From the NCBI GenBank assembly GCA_009843525.1, contig VYDH01000036.1, forward strand, positions 1 to 64,000: DNA of 64,000 bases. Direction: 5' to 3'. Within the stretch, counting starts at the first letter, position 1, and each line of letters opens with the position of its first letter. This DNA is from Acidimicrobiales bacterium. Lineage in GTDB: Bacteria > Actinomycetota > Acidimicrobiia > Acidimicrobiales > Poriferisodalaceae. Of the stretch, positions 53,523-61,372 are shown in pieces. A program made the translations under genes and the position numbers. The notes under the pieces were generated by a model. The model was not told the DNA's origin. It worked only from the letters and a program-made list of their open reading frames with translations, and did not search any database.

Positions 53523-54956
53523 ATGGCAAGACGGACCAAGATCATCGCCAGCGTCGGGCCAGCCTGCAACGACGAGGCGACCATGACGGCCATGATCGAA
53601 GCGGGCGTCGACGTCTGGCGTCTCGGGCTCGCCCACGGCACGCTTGACGAGCAGGTCGAGACGTTCCGGCGGCTGCGTACTGTCTCAAAGGACTCGGGCC
53701 GGCATATCGGGATCCTCGTGGACCTGCCGGGCCCCAAGGTGCGCTGCAAGCCGTTCCCCGAAGGCGGCTGCGACGTCACCGAAGACGCCGTGCTCTCGCT
53801 CGCGATCGACGGCGACGCCAGCACGGCCGACCGGCTCGTCGTCGATTACGAGGGCCTGCTCACCGACGTGGGACCTGGCGACCGGCTGTCGTTCGGCGAC
53901 GGCAACGTGGTGCTGGTGGTGGAGGACCGTGCCTCCAATGCCCTCAAGACCCGCGTTTTGCATGGCGGGCATCTCGAAGGCCGGCCGGGCCTCCATGTCG
54001 ACTCGTCCAAGCTGCGCATGAGCACGCCCACACAGCAGGATCTGAAGCTGGCCGACGCGTTCATCGATCTGGGCACCGACATGGTCGCGCTGTCCTTCGT
54101 CCGCTCCGCACACGACATGCGACGCTTGGGCGTCGAACCTCACCCACGCGGTCCGCTGCTGGTCGCCAAGATCGAGACCAATGCAGCCGTGGAGAACCTT
54201 GACGGGATCATCGAGGCCTCATCAGCAGTCATGGTGGCGCGTGGCGACCTGGGCGCGGAGTGCGACATCGAGGAATTGCCGCACTTGCAGAAGCGGATCA
54301 TCGAGGCCTGTGTCGCGCATGGCCGGCCGGCCATCACCGCGACACAGATGCTGGAATCGCTGCTGCACTCGCCGGTGCCGACACGGGCGGAGGCCTCCGA
54401 TATCGCAAACGCAGTGTTCGACGGCACGTCCGCTGTGATGCTGAGCGGCGAGACGGCCATCGGCCACGATCCCGTGAACGCCGTGCGCACCATGGCTCGC
54501 ATCACCGAGCGAGCTGACGAGCGCTTCGACTACGAGGCGTGGTGGAACCGGCTGCTGTCGGTGCGCAGGCTGGATGAACGTGCTGCCGACTACCTGCGGG
54601 TGACTGACGGCATCACCCAATCGGCGTCGAGGCTGGCGACCGAGCTGGGTGCACAGGCCATCATCTGCCTGAGCCGCTCGGGGTTCACTGCCCGCAGCAT
54701 GGCCCGGTTCCGCCCGTCGATGCCGCTGCTGGGCCTGACGCCCGAGCCTCGCACCGCGATGCAGCTCTCGCTTTCTTGGGGGACGCGCCCGCTGGTCTTC
54801 GGCGAACGCCTCACCCCGGCCGAGTCGGCACTTGAGGCGGTGCACGCGGCGGCACGCACCGGCGTGGTGCGAAGCGGCGACATGGTGGTGGTGGTGTCGG
54901 GCTCGAGCCCTGAGTCGCACGCCACCGACAACCTGCGCGCCATGCGCGTGCCCTGA
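53523..54956 (+). CDS. pyk: Pyruvate kinase, divergent, K+-independent type
   Basis: A 477-residue pyruvate kinase: ADP + phosphoenolpyruvate to ATP + pyruvate. Core motifs are present: 'LLVAKIETNAAVENLDGII' (catalytic Lys), 'VMVARGDLGAECDIEELPHL' (metal Glu/Asp region) and 'ITATQMLESLLHSPVPTRAE'. Two features are unusual. The N-terminal motif reads R-L-G-L-A-H-G in place of R-L-N-F-S-H-G, losing the Asn and Ser that ligate potassium in muscle enzyme. At the position of the Glu that marks K+-dependent enzymes it has Lys72 ('VDLPGPKVRCKPF'). Lys there is the signature of K+-independent pyruvate kinases. The allosteric C-domain seems complete. Confidence 0.92.
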   Translation: MARRTKIIASVGPACNDEATMTAMIEAGVDVWRLGLAHGTLDEQVETFRRLRTVSKDSGRHIGILVDLPGPKVRCKPFPEGGCDVTEDAVLSLAIDGDASTADRLVVDYEGLLTDVGPGDRLSFGDGNVVLVVEDRASNALKTRVLHGGHLEGRPGLHVDSSKLRMSTPTQQDLKLADAFIDLGTDMVALSFVRSAHDMRRLGVEPHPRGPLLVAKIETNAAVENLDGIIEASSAVMVARGDLGAECDIEELPHLQKRIIEACVAHGRPAITATQMLESLLHSPVPTRAEASDIANAVFDGTSAVMLSGETAIGHDPVNAVRTMARITERADERFDYEAWWNRLLSVRRLDERAADYLRVTDGITQSASRLATELGAQAIICLSRSGFTARSMARFRPSMPLLGLTPEPRTAMQLSLSWGTRPLVFGERLTPAESALEAVHAAARTGVVRSGDMVVVVSGSSPESHATDNLRAMRVP

Positions 54957-54977
54957 CGGAAGCTGAGCCGATAGGCG

Positions 54978-55289
54978 TCAACCTGTGTCGATGTCGATAT
55001 CGACGTCGATGCGGGAGGGGTCGATGCGGTCAGGCCCGCACAAGGGGATCTGGGGCACCTGCACCGGGCGACCGAAGACCTCGCAAGAGCAGGTCTCCTG
55101 GCAGTCCCGCAGCCCCGACCACTGCACGGCCAGCACTGCTGCTCCGCCCACCAGCACAGCAGAGATGAGCACGGCCAGCACCAGCCGGCGTATCAACCGG
55201 AGCGCAACGAAGGCCGCCACGGCCAATGCGGCGATCCCGCCGACCAGAGCGATGCTCAAGCGGTCGGCATCGAGCCATTCGGGCAGCAC
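54978..55289 (-). CDS. Small membrane protein with Cys-rich tail
   Basis: A 103-residue protein with two hydrophobic helices at about 12-30 and 34-55, then a tail with Cys in 'LRDCQETCSCEVFG' (C-x3-C-x-C) and one more Cys in 'QIPLCGPDRID', ending in an Ile-Asp-rich stretch. The cysteines could bind a metal or form disulfides outside the membrane. I do not recognise a family. It ends 21 bp from the pyruvate kinase gene (convergent) and is divergent from DUF3151. Confidence 0.7.
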   Translation of the reverse strand: MLPEWLDADRLSIALVGGIAALAVAAFVALRLIRRLVLAVLISAVLVGGAAVLAVQWSGLRDCQETCSCEVFGRPVQVPQIPLCGPDRIDPSRIDVDIDIDTG

Positions 55290-55402
55290 TCCAACAGAGA
55301 GTACGCAGCGCCCCCGCGGTGCCCGGGGATCGCTCCCGAGCCCACGGCAAGGCGCTCAGTAGAGTCCAAGTGGCTGATACGACGCTTCCCGAGGTTCCAC
55401 GC

Positions 55403-55867
55403 ATGGCGGCCACACCTATAGATCTGCGTCCGGGCGGCTTGCCCGAGACGGTGCTGGATCCGGCCCCTCCGGCCGCCATTGCGGCATGGGAAGCGGCGAT
55501 GGCTCTCGGAGCGGCTGAACAGGGTGCTGCGCTAGCGGAGGTGGCAGCCCGCTGGCCGCGGCTGCTGGAGGCCTGGGCGGAACTGGGGCGCTGGGCGGCG
55601 AGCGAGGGCCGCCACATCGAGGCGTACGCCTACTGCAGGGTGGGATACCACCGGGGACTTGACGCGCTGCGCGCCGCCGGCTGGCGGGGGAGCGGCTACG
55701 TCCGCTGGGCGGAGCACACCAACACTGGCTTCCTGTGGTCGCTGCTGGGCCTGGGCCGGTGCGCAGCTGCCATCGGCGAACACGACGAGGCAGACCGGTG
55801 TGCTGGTTTCCTGATGCAGCTCGACCCCGGAGGCGAGCCGTCCACGGGTGAGTGGCCGCAGGCGTGA
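55403..55867 (+). CDS. DUF3151 family protein
   Basis: A 154-residue protein that I assign to the actinobacterial DUF3151 family from the pattern 'LPETVLDPAPP', 'RWPRLLEAWAELGRWAASEG', 'HIEAYAYCRVGYHRGLDALR' and 'WAEHTNTGFLWSLLGLGRCA', which is strongly conserved. Helical and TPR-like; function unknown. The ATG at 55403 has GAGGT at 55391-55395; GTG 55370 is an alternative. The stop overlaps the start of mobA (GTGA), so the two are coupled. Confidence 0.85.
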   Translation: MAATPIDLRPGGLPETVLDPAPPAAIAAWEAAMALGAAEQGAALAEVAARWPRLLEAWAELGRWAASEGRHIEAYAYCRVGYHRGLDALRAAGWRGSGYVRWAEHTNTGFLWSLLGLGRCAAAIGEHDEADRCAGFLMQLDPGGEPSTGEWPQA

Positions 55868-56442
55868 AGCCCGCCGGCATCGTGCTGTGCGGCGGCGCAT
55901 CCACGCGCATGGGCAGCGACAAGGCCGGCCTCGAACTGGCGGGCCGGCCGCTGGCCTTGTGGGTCGCCGATGCGCTCTCGGCCGCGGGAGCAGACCCTGT
56001 CGTGGCGCAGGGCGGCAGTCCGCCGCCGCCGCTCGTGGCCGAACCCGACAGCTCGCCGCGAGCCGGGCCTCTCTCGGCCCTGATCGATGCGCTGGAGCGC
56101 CACGGCGATGTGCTCGTCTGTCCAACCGACGTGCCGACGGTGCCTGCTGAGCTGCTTGCCACCCTGGTTGAGCGCGCTCGCAGCACAGCCGCGCCGGTGG
56201 TGCTGGCTCACAGCGACCGCCCCGAGCCCCTCATCGGCCACTATGCCCGCGAGTCGCTCTCGATGCTGAGGGCAGGGCTGCAGGCCGGTGCGCGAGGGCC
56301 GAAGGAAGCCTTCGACATCGAGAGCGTCCCGACCGTGCCGGTGAACCCGTTCGATGTGCTGAACGTGAACACGCCTGCCGATCTCGCTGCAGCCGAAGCA
56401 GCATTGGCGGCTCGTGAAGCGGCCCAGCCGGGAGCGGGCTGA
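55864..56442 (+). CDS. mobA: Molybdenum cofactor guanylyltransferase
   Basis: A 192-residue MobA-type nucleotidyltransferase: 'GIVLCGGASTRMGSDKAGLE' is the G-G-x-S-x-R-M-G-x-D-K signature, 'PTDVPTVPAELLATLV' holds the metal-binding Asp, and 'NPFDVLNVNTPADLAAAEAA' is the typical C-terminal N-x-N-T-P-x-D. It would attach GMP (or a related nucleotide) to molybdopterin. The GTG start overlaps the DUF3151 stop. The window also encodes a molybdenum hydroxylase large subunit, although that family normally uses the CMP form. Confidence 0.9.
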   Translation: MKPAGIVLCGGASTRMGSDKAGLELAGRPLALWVADALSAAGADPVVAQGGSPPPPLVAEPDSSPRAGPLSALIDALERHGDVLVCPTDVPTVPAELLATLVERARSTAAPVVLAHSDRPEPLIGHYARESLSMLRAGLQAGARGPKEAFDIESVPTVPVNPFDVLNVNTPADLAAAEAALAAREAAQPGAG

Positions 56443-56447
56443 CGCGC

Positions 56448-57722
56448 ATGGCACCCTCGCGTGACCGACCTCGCCGCAGCTCGTCTCGCCACGAATCGTC
56501 TCGCAGCGATCGGCGCCGCAGCGACTCGTCTCGCCGGGATGCATCACCGTACGAGTGGGTGGACACGCAAGCGGATCTCGACGCTCTGGTCGTCGATCTG
56601 CTGGCGGCCGACTGCGTGGCCGTGGACACCGAGTTTCACCGTGAGCGCAGCTACAGACCGCAGTTGGCGCTGGTGCAGATTGCGTTCGGCGAGCGGATCG
56701 CGCTCATCGATCCCACCACCACCGATGTCGCAGTGCTGGGGGCTGTGCTGGCGGCCGATGTCCTAGTGGTCATGCACGCGTGCGCGCAGGACATCGAGGT
56801 GCTGTCCCAGGAGTGCGACGCCATCCCGTCGAAGCTCTTCGACACACAGGTGGCCGCTGGCTTTCTGGGCATGAGCACACCGTCGCTGGCGGCGCTGACC
56901 GACCGCCTGCTCGGTGTTCGGCTGGCCAAGGGCAACCGCCTGACCGACTGGTTCGAGCGGCCGCTGCGACCGGCTCAGCAGCGCTACGCAGCCGACGACG
57001 TGGCGTACCTGATCCCCCTGCTCGACGAGTTGCGCTCCCGCCTGACGGCGCGGGATCGCTGGCAATGGGCGCTCGACGAGTGCGAGCAGTGGCGCCGACC
57101 TCCCGGTCCGCCGCCGGATCCTGCCCAAGCGTGGACCCGGATCAAGGGGGCACGCCAGTTGCGCGGGCCCCAGCGAGCGGTCGCGTACCGGCTGGCCGCC
57201 TGGCGCGAGCGAACGGCCAGCGAGCGGGACATCCCGGTGCGCTTCGTGCTGTCGGACATGGCGCTGCTGTCGATCGCTCAGCGTCGCCCCCGCAGCATCG
57301 ATGACCTCGGCGGCTTGCGGGGGGTGGACAGCGGCCAGTTCCGCGGCGCGGCTGGCGACCGGATCATGGCTGAGGTGCAGCGCGGTCTCGACATGGCGCC
57401 AGGCGACATCCCAGCCAGTGCGCTGCCGGCGGGGCCCAACGTGGATGCGGCACTGCAGCCGGCCGTTCCCCTCGTGGGCGCCTGGGTCGACGAGGTGGCA
57501 CGCACCGAGGGCATCGATCGCAGCCTGCTGGCGACCCGTTCGGACATCGCCGCGCTGCTCGCGGGCGATCCGGCCTCGAAGCTGAGCTCGGGCTGGAGGG
57601 CCGAAGTGGTGGGCGACGGGATCAGGTCGCTGCTGGCTGGCGAGGCCGCACTTGCGTTCGATCCGTCGGCCGGCCTGCAGCTCGAGTCGCGGCCCCGCAA
57701 GGTGCCTGAACAGTGCGAATGA
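56448..57722 (+). CDS. rnd: Ribonuclease D with Ser/Arg-repeat N-terminal extension
   Basis: A 424-residue RNase D. The DEDD 3'-5' exonuclease motifs are 'CVAVDTEFHRERSYRPQLAL' (Asp, Glu), 'VMHACAQDIEVLSQ' (Asp) and 'RYAADDVAYLIPLLDEL' (Asp with Tyr), followed by a first HRDC domain ('RERTASERDIPVRFVLSDMA') and possibly a second, degenerate one. It trims structured RNA 3' ends. Residues 1-35 are unlike other RNase D proteins: a run of S-S-R-x-[DE] pentads, very rich in Ser/Arg, probably a disordered RNA-binding tail. It is 5 bp from mobA, in one transcript with it and DUF3151. Confidence 0.92.
   Translation: MAPSRDRPRRSSSRHESSRSDRRRSDSSRRDASPYEWVDTQADLDALVVDLLAADCVAVDTEFHRERSYRPQLALVQIAFGERIALIDPTTTDVAVLGAVLAADVLVVMHACAQDIEVLSQECDAIPSKLFDTQVAAGFLGMSTPSLAALTDRLLGVRLAKGNRLTDWFERPLRPAQQRYAADDVAYLIPLLDELRSRLTARDRWQWALDECEQWRRPPGPPPDPAQAWTRIKGARQLRGPQRAVAYRLAAWRERTASERDIPVRFVLSDMALLSIAQRRPRSIDDLGGLRGVDSGQFRGAAGDRIMAEVQRGLDMAPGDIPASALPAGPNVDAALQPAVPLVGAWVDEVARTEGIDRSLLATRSDIAALLAGDPASKLSSGWRAEVVGDGIRSLLAGEAALAFDPSAGLQLESRPRKVPEQCE
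56481..56540 (+). repeat. 15-bp coding minisatellite in the RNase D 5' end
   Basis: Four 15-bp units at 56481-56495, 56496-56510, 56511-56525 and 56526-56540 encode S-S-R-H-E, S-S-R-S-D, R-R-R-S-D and S-S-R-R-D. CGTCTCGC recurs at 56482, 56497 and 56527, i.e. at 15- and 30-bp spacing. The tail probably grew by slippage. Confidence 0.75.
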
Positions 57723-57745
57723 CACGCAGCCCAATGACACGCAGC
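57718..57745 (+). repeat. Short tandem repeat at the RNase D 3' end
   Basis: AATGACACGCAGC occurs at 57718-57730 and again at 57733-57745, a 15-bp period; the first copy includes the stop codon of RNase D. It looks like a small duplication. Nothing functional is evident. Confidence 0.7.
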
Positions 57746-57870
57746 ATCGCGCCCCAAACGGTAGGGTGGCAGGGCACTTCGTAGAACACAGATGCCCTCT
57801 CCGGCGCGGATGGGGGCATATCCGGATGCAGGCAAGCGAGGCCTCGCAGTCGAGCACGAGGAGCCAGCCG

Positions 57871-58146
57871 GTGAAGAAGGGTCGACATCGCCGCTATGAG
57901 GAGGCGCGCAAGTTCCAGCGGGCCACGGCGGAGCGGTTCACCATCGAGGACTACGACTTCGACAACTCCGACCGTTTCGGGGTGGAGTTCGACGACGAGG
58001 AATCGGCGCCCGACGATCAGTACGGTCACCTTGCCGACAAGTACGACGACTATTCGGATCTCGAGGCCAAGTACGCCGATTTCGATGCCGACGCCGACCC
58101 TGAGTCCGACGCCAACACCGGGGCCCCCCAGCGCGAGAGCGCTTAG
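57871..58146 (+). CDS. Small protein, basic N-terminus and acidic C-terminus, unknown
   Basis: A 91-residue protein starting with the basic segment 'MKKGRHRRYEEARKFQRATA' and turning into a strongly Asp/Glu-rich, Tyr-containing tail (more than one third acidic). The GTG start at 57871 has GAGGAG at 57858-57863; ATG 57826 would add 15 Ser/Gln-rich residues. No known family was recognised; the charge split suggests a disordered nucleic-acid-binding or chaperone-like protein. Its stop codon abuts that of the convergent gene at 58147 with no spacer. The 148-bp gap upstream may hold its promoter. Confidence 0.75.
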   Translation: MKKGRHRRYEEARKFQRATAERFTIEDYDFDNSDRFGVEFDDEESAPDDQYGHLADKYDDYSDLEAKYADFDADADPESDANTGAPQRESA

Positions 58147-58911
58147 CTAGCCGCTAGCGCGGCGGACGGCTGGGTGGGGGAGCAGTTGGGTCGAGGCTGT
58201 GCGCTGGTCGAGTTGGGTGCGCAGCTCGGCGTAGATCGTCGGCCCGCAGATCGCCGTCAGCTCGTCGCAGAGCGCCCTGAACACAGGCTCGCTGCCGACG
58301 TGGGCCTGGGCCGCCGACGTGCACCACCAGGCGACGTCGGTGTCGGGGCCGCCCCAGTCGCGCAGCTCCCACTCCCGCACCATCGTGTAGACGTGGCCGG
58401 TGACGGTCTCATGGTCTTCGCGGCGCAGCGGTGCCTGCCAGCAGATCTCGGGCTTCGTGTCCATGGGCCGCCGGCCGGTGCGCTCAGCCAGCAGGTGGAA
58501 TGCGCAGCCCGCGCCCGCGGGGTGGTCAGCCCGGTTCGCGAACACGCACGCACCGTCGACTACCTGGGTGCGCCACCAGCCCTCGCTGTCCTGCCAGAGC
58601 GCCTCTGCGGGGTCGCGGCGGTGCTGCCAGAGCTCGGCGTCGAGCTCGGCGATCATCTGCCGGACGTGCGCGAGGTCGTCGTCGCCGTTGAGATAGGCGC
58701 CATGGGTGCAGCAGCCCAGCTCCAGCTCGGGGGCCGGGTCGCCGTCGATGCCGGGGCAGCCGGCGCCGTAGATGCACGTCCAGGCGCTGGCGAGGAACGT
58801 CACATCGAACAGCCATGTGCGATGTTCGAGCGGATCTTCCAGCGACAGCCACTCCCGAGAGTCGTCGCCCAAGCTCCAGCCATCGGGACCCACGCCGATA
58901 TCAGAAGCCAT
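58147..58911 (-). CDS. Conserved actinobacterial Cys-rich protein, unknown
   Basis: A 254-residue protein resembling a conserved actinobacterial group with 'WLFDVTFLASAWTCIYGAGC' and 'APELELGCCTHGAYL', then further Cys in 'VDGACVFANR', 'AGAGCAFHLLAERTG', 'PEICWQAPL' and 'DVAWWCTSAAQAHVG'. The eight or so regularly spaced Cys, with His, suggest an Fe-S or zinc site similar in style to Fe-S/Zn-binding DUF3109-like proteins, but the relation is not certain. Many Trp are conserved. The ATG at 58911 is divergent from glcD at 58941, only 29 bp away, so their promoters overlap. Confidence 0.78.
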   Translation of the reverse strand: MASDIGVGPDGWSLGDDSREWLSLEDPLEHRTWLFDVTFLASAWTCIYGAGCPGIDGDPAPELELGCCTHGAYLNGDDDLAHVRQMIAELDAELWQHRRDPAEALWQDSEGWWRTQVVDGACVFANRADHPAGAGCAFHLLAERTGRRPMDTKPEICWQAPLRREDHETVTGHVYTMVREWELRDWGGPDTDVAWWCTSAAQAHVGSEPVFRALCDELTAICGPTIYAELRTQLDQRTASTQLLPHPAVRRASG

Positions 58912-58940
58912 CCGCGCCGAGCCTACGGTACGGTCGGGGC

Positions 58941-60386
58941 GTGATTTCTGAGGACGACGCGGCTGATGCGGCCCTGCTTGCTGACCTGCGTGGCGTGCTC
59001 GGCGACCGTGCACGCGACAACGACTTCGAGCGGGGTTTGTACAGCCGGGACGGCTCGATCGAGGGCAGCCCGCCGGCGATCGTGTGCCTGCCCGAGTCGG
59101 CCGCCGAAGTCGCCCGGATCGTGCGTGTCTGCCGTCGTCACAGCCGGCCGTTCCTGGCGCGAGGCTCAGGCACCGGCCTAGCCGGGGGCGCAGTGCCCGT
59201 CGGCAGGCCGGTGGTGATTGCCACGGCGAAGATGGATCGCATCATCGAGGTTGACATCGACAACCGGGTGGCATGGGTTGAGCCCGGTGTGCTGAACCTG
59301 GATCTGTCGCGAGCATTGACGCCGCAGGGCTTTCACTTTGCCCCCGATCCTTCGAGCCAGCAGGTCTGCTCGATCGGCGGGAACATCGCCAACAACTCCG
59401 GCGGGCCGCACTGCTTGGCGTACGGCGTGACCACGGCGCACATCGCGGCGCTCGAGGTGGTGCTTCCCTCCGGCGACACCGCCATCTTGGGCGGTGTGGA
59501 GGCGGAGCCGGCGGGATTCGACCTGCGCGGACTGTTCGTGGGTTCCGAAGGCACCATGGGCATCGCCACCAAGGCCGCAGTGCGGCTGACGCCGAACGCG
59601 CCTGCTGTGCGGACGCTGCTGCTCGACTTCGACGATGTCAGCGAAGGCTCGGCGGCCGTCAGTGCCATCATCGCCGCAGGGCTGGTGCCCTCGGCCCTGG
59701 AAATGATGGACAAGCGCGCCATCGAGATCGTGGAGGCGTTCGCCCACGCCGGCTACCCGACCGGGGCCGCGGCGGTACTGCTAGTGGAGCTCGACGGTCT
59801 GCCGGGCGGAGTCGACGCCGGTGTGGAGATCGTGCGCGAGGTGGCGCTGAAGCATCACGTCGGCCACGTGCGTGTCGCGGCCGACGACGAGGAGCGGGCG
59901 CTGCTGTGGAAGGGACGCAAGAACGCCTTCGGTGCCGTCGCCCGGATCAAGCCCGATTACTACCTCCACGACACGGTCGTGCCCCGTTCGAAGCTCACCG
60001 AGGTGCTCGAGAAGGTGTACCGGATCGCTGATGCGTACGGGCTGATCGCCGTCAACGTCTTCCACGCCGGCGACGGGAACCTGCATCCGATCCTGGCGTT
60101 CGATCGGCGTGAACCCGGTGTGGACGAGCGGGTGAAGGCAGCGGGCCGTGACATCGTTGCTGCTTCCATCGAAGCCGGCGGTGTGCTCAGCGGCGAGCAC
60201 GGCATCGGATTGGAGAAGCGCGACTACATGGGGATGCTGTTCAGCGCCCACGACATGTACACCCAGGACGTGGTGCGGGAGACGTTCGATCCCGACGGCC
60301 TCGCCAACCCCCTCAAGATCATCCCGACCGGCTCACGTTGCAGTGATTCGTTCCATCAGCACGTGCCCGAAGGTGCCTGGGTGTGA
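58941..60386 (+). CDS. glcD: Glycolate oxidase subunit GlcD
   Basis: A 481-residue FAD-linked subunit with 'RPFLARGSGTGLAGGAVPVG', 'VCSIGGNIANNSGGPHCLAY' and 'LFVGSEGTMGIATKAAVRL' for FAD, and 'VNVFHAGDGNLHPILAF' plus 'GGVLSGEHGIGLEKRDYM' with the active-site His residues. It oxidises glycolate to glyoxylate and passes electrons via GlcE and GlcF. The start is GTG 58941. Its stop overlaps the GTG of glcE (GTGA at 60383-60386). The order glcD-glcE-glcF matches the classic operon. Confidence 0.93.
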   Translation: MISEDDAADAALLADLRGVLGDRARDNDFERGLYSRDGSIEGSPPAIVCLPESAAEVARIVRVCRRHSRPFLARGSGTGLAGGAVPVGRPVVIATAKMDRIIEVDIDNRVAWVEPGVLNLDLSRALTPQGFHFAPDPSSQQVCSIGGNIANNSGGPHCLAYGVTTAHIAALEVVLPSGDTAILGGVEAEPAGFDLRGLFVGSEGTMGIATKAAVRLTPNAPAVRTLLLDFDDVSEGSAAVSAIIAAGLVPSALEMMDKRAIEIVEAFAHAGYPTGAAAVLLVELDGLPGGVDAGVEIVREVALKHHVGHVRVAADDEERALLWKGRKNAFGAVARIKPDYYLHDTVVPRSKLTEVLEKVYRIADAYGLIAVNVFHAGDGNLHPILAFDRREPGVDERVKAAGRDIVAASIEAGGVLSGEHGIGLEKRDYMGMLFSAHDMYTQDVVRETFDPDGLANPLKIIPTGSRCSDSFHQHVPEGAWV

Positions 60387-61372
60387 GTTCGCAGCCCAGC
60401 AGCGCCGGCTCGCCGCCGGCAGCAGCGAGCACCGGGTCGGCCGATACCGGGGCCAGCCTGGCTGCGAACATTGCAGCGGAGGTGACTGCGTTTGCCGGCG
60501 AAGTCGGCATCAGCGATCCGGTCACGGTGGTGGGTGCCCAAACTCATTGGGACGTCGGCGGCGTCCCGCTTGCGGGGACGCGTGAGGTCCGATCACCTGC
60601 GGGCGTGTGGGAACACGAGCCGTCGGAGATGACGGTTCGCTGCGGTGCCGGCACGACGGTGGCCCAGCTGGCGGCGCATCTCGCTCAAACCGGCCAGATG
60701 GTGCCGCTCGACCCTGCCGATGACGCGGCGACCGTGGGCGGGGTGCTGGCTTGCGGTTTCAGCGGACACCGGAGGCTTCGTTACGGGCATGTGCGCGATC
60801 TCGTGCTGCAGACCCGTCACGTTGACGCCACCGGCAAGGTCGTCACTGCGGGCGGCCCCACGGTGAAGAACGTCTCCGGGTATGACTTGGCCCGCCTGCT
60901 GGTGGGCTCGCTGGGAACGCTCGGTCTGCTGGCCGAGGTGATACTGCGGACCTTGCCGGTGCCGCCTGCCGCGCAATGGCTGGAGGGCGACGGCGATCCC
61001 TTTGTGGCGCTCGACCTGTTGTACCGGCCCAGCAGCATCCTGTGGAACGGATCGCACGCCTGGATCCTGCTGGAGGGTGATGCAGCCGATGTCGCTGCAG
61101 AGACTGCCAAGGTCGAGCCGCTGGGCTTCTGTGTCACCAATGGCGGGCCGCCGATCCCCGCCGCCGGGCGCGAGTCGATGCGGCCCTCGGACCTGCGAGC
61201 GCTCGCCGGCAGGCCGGGCGGGTGGATTGCCGAGGTCGGCATCGGTCTGGTGCATCGGCACGAACCAGTGCCCGCTGCACCGGTCGCGCCGGCCAATGCT
61301 GTGCTGATGGACCAGCTCAAACAACGGTTGGATCCCGACAACCGGCTCAATCCCGGCCGGAGGGCATGGTGA
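60383..61372 (+). CDS. glcE: Glycolate oxidase subunit GlcE
   Basis: A 329-residue FAD-binding subunit lacking the C-terminal catalytic domain of GlcD. FAD contacts are in 'TVGGVLACGFSGHRRLRYGH', 'VVTAGGPTVKNVSGYDLARL' and 'LLVGSLGTLGLLAEVILRTL', the last very typical of GlcE. The N-terminus is a Ser/Ala-rich stretch of about 30 residues. The GTG start overlaps the glcD stop and the stop overlaps the glcF start, so the three are translated in a coupled way. Confidence 0.92.
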   Translation: MSSQPSSAGSPPAAASTGSADTGASLAANIAAEVTAFAGEVGISDPVTVVGAQTHWDVGGVPLAGTREVRSPAGVWEHEPSEMTVRCGAGTTVAQLAAHLAQTGQMVPLDPADDAATVGGVLACGFSGHRRLRYGHVRDLVLQTRHVDATGKVVTAGGPTVKNVSGYDLARLLVGSLGTLGLLAEVILRTLPVPPAAQWLEGDGDPFVALDLLYRPSSILWNGSHAWILLEGDAADVAAETAKVEPLGFCVTNGGPPIPAAGRESMRPSDLRALAGRPGGWIAEVGIGLVHRHEPVPAAPVAPANAVLMDQLKQRLDPDNRLNPGRRAW

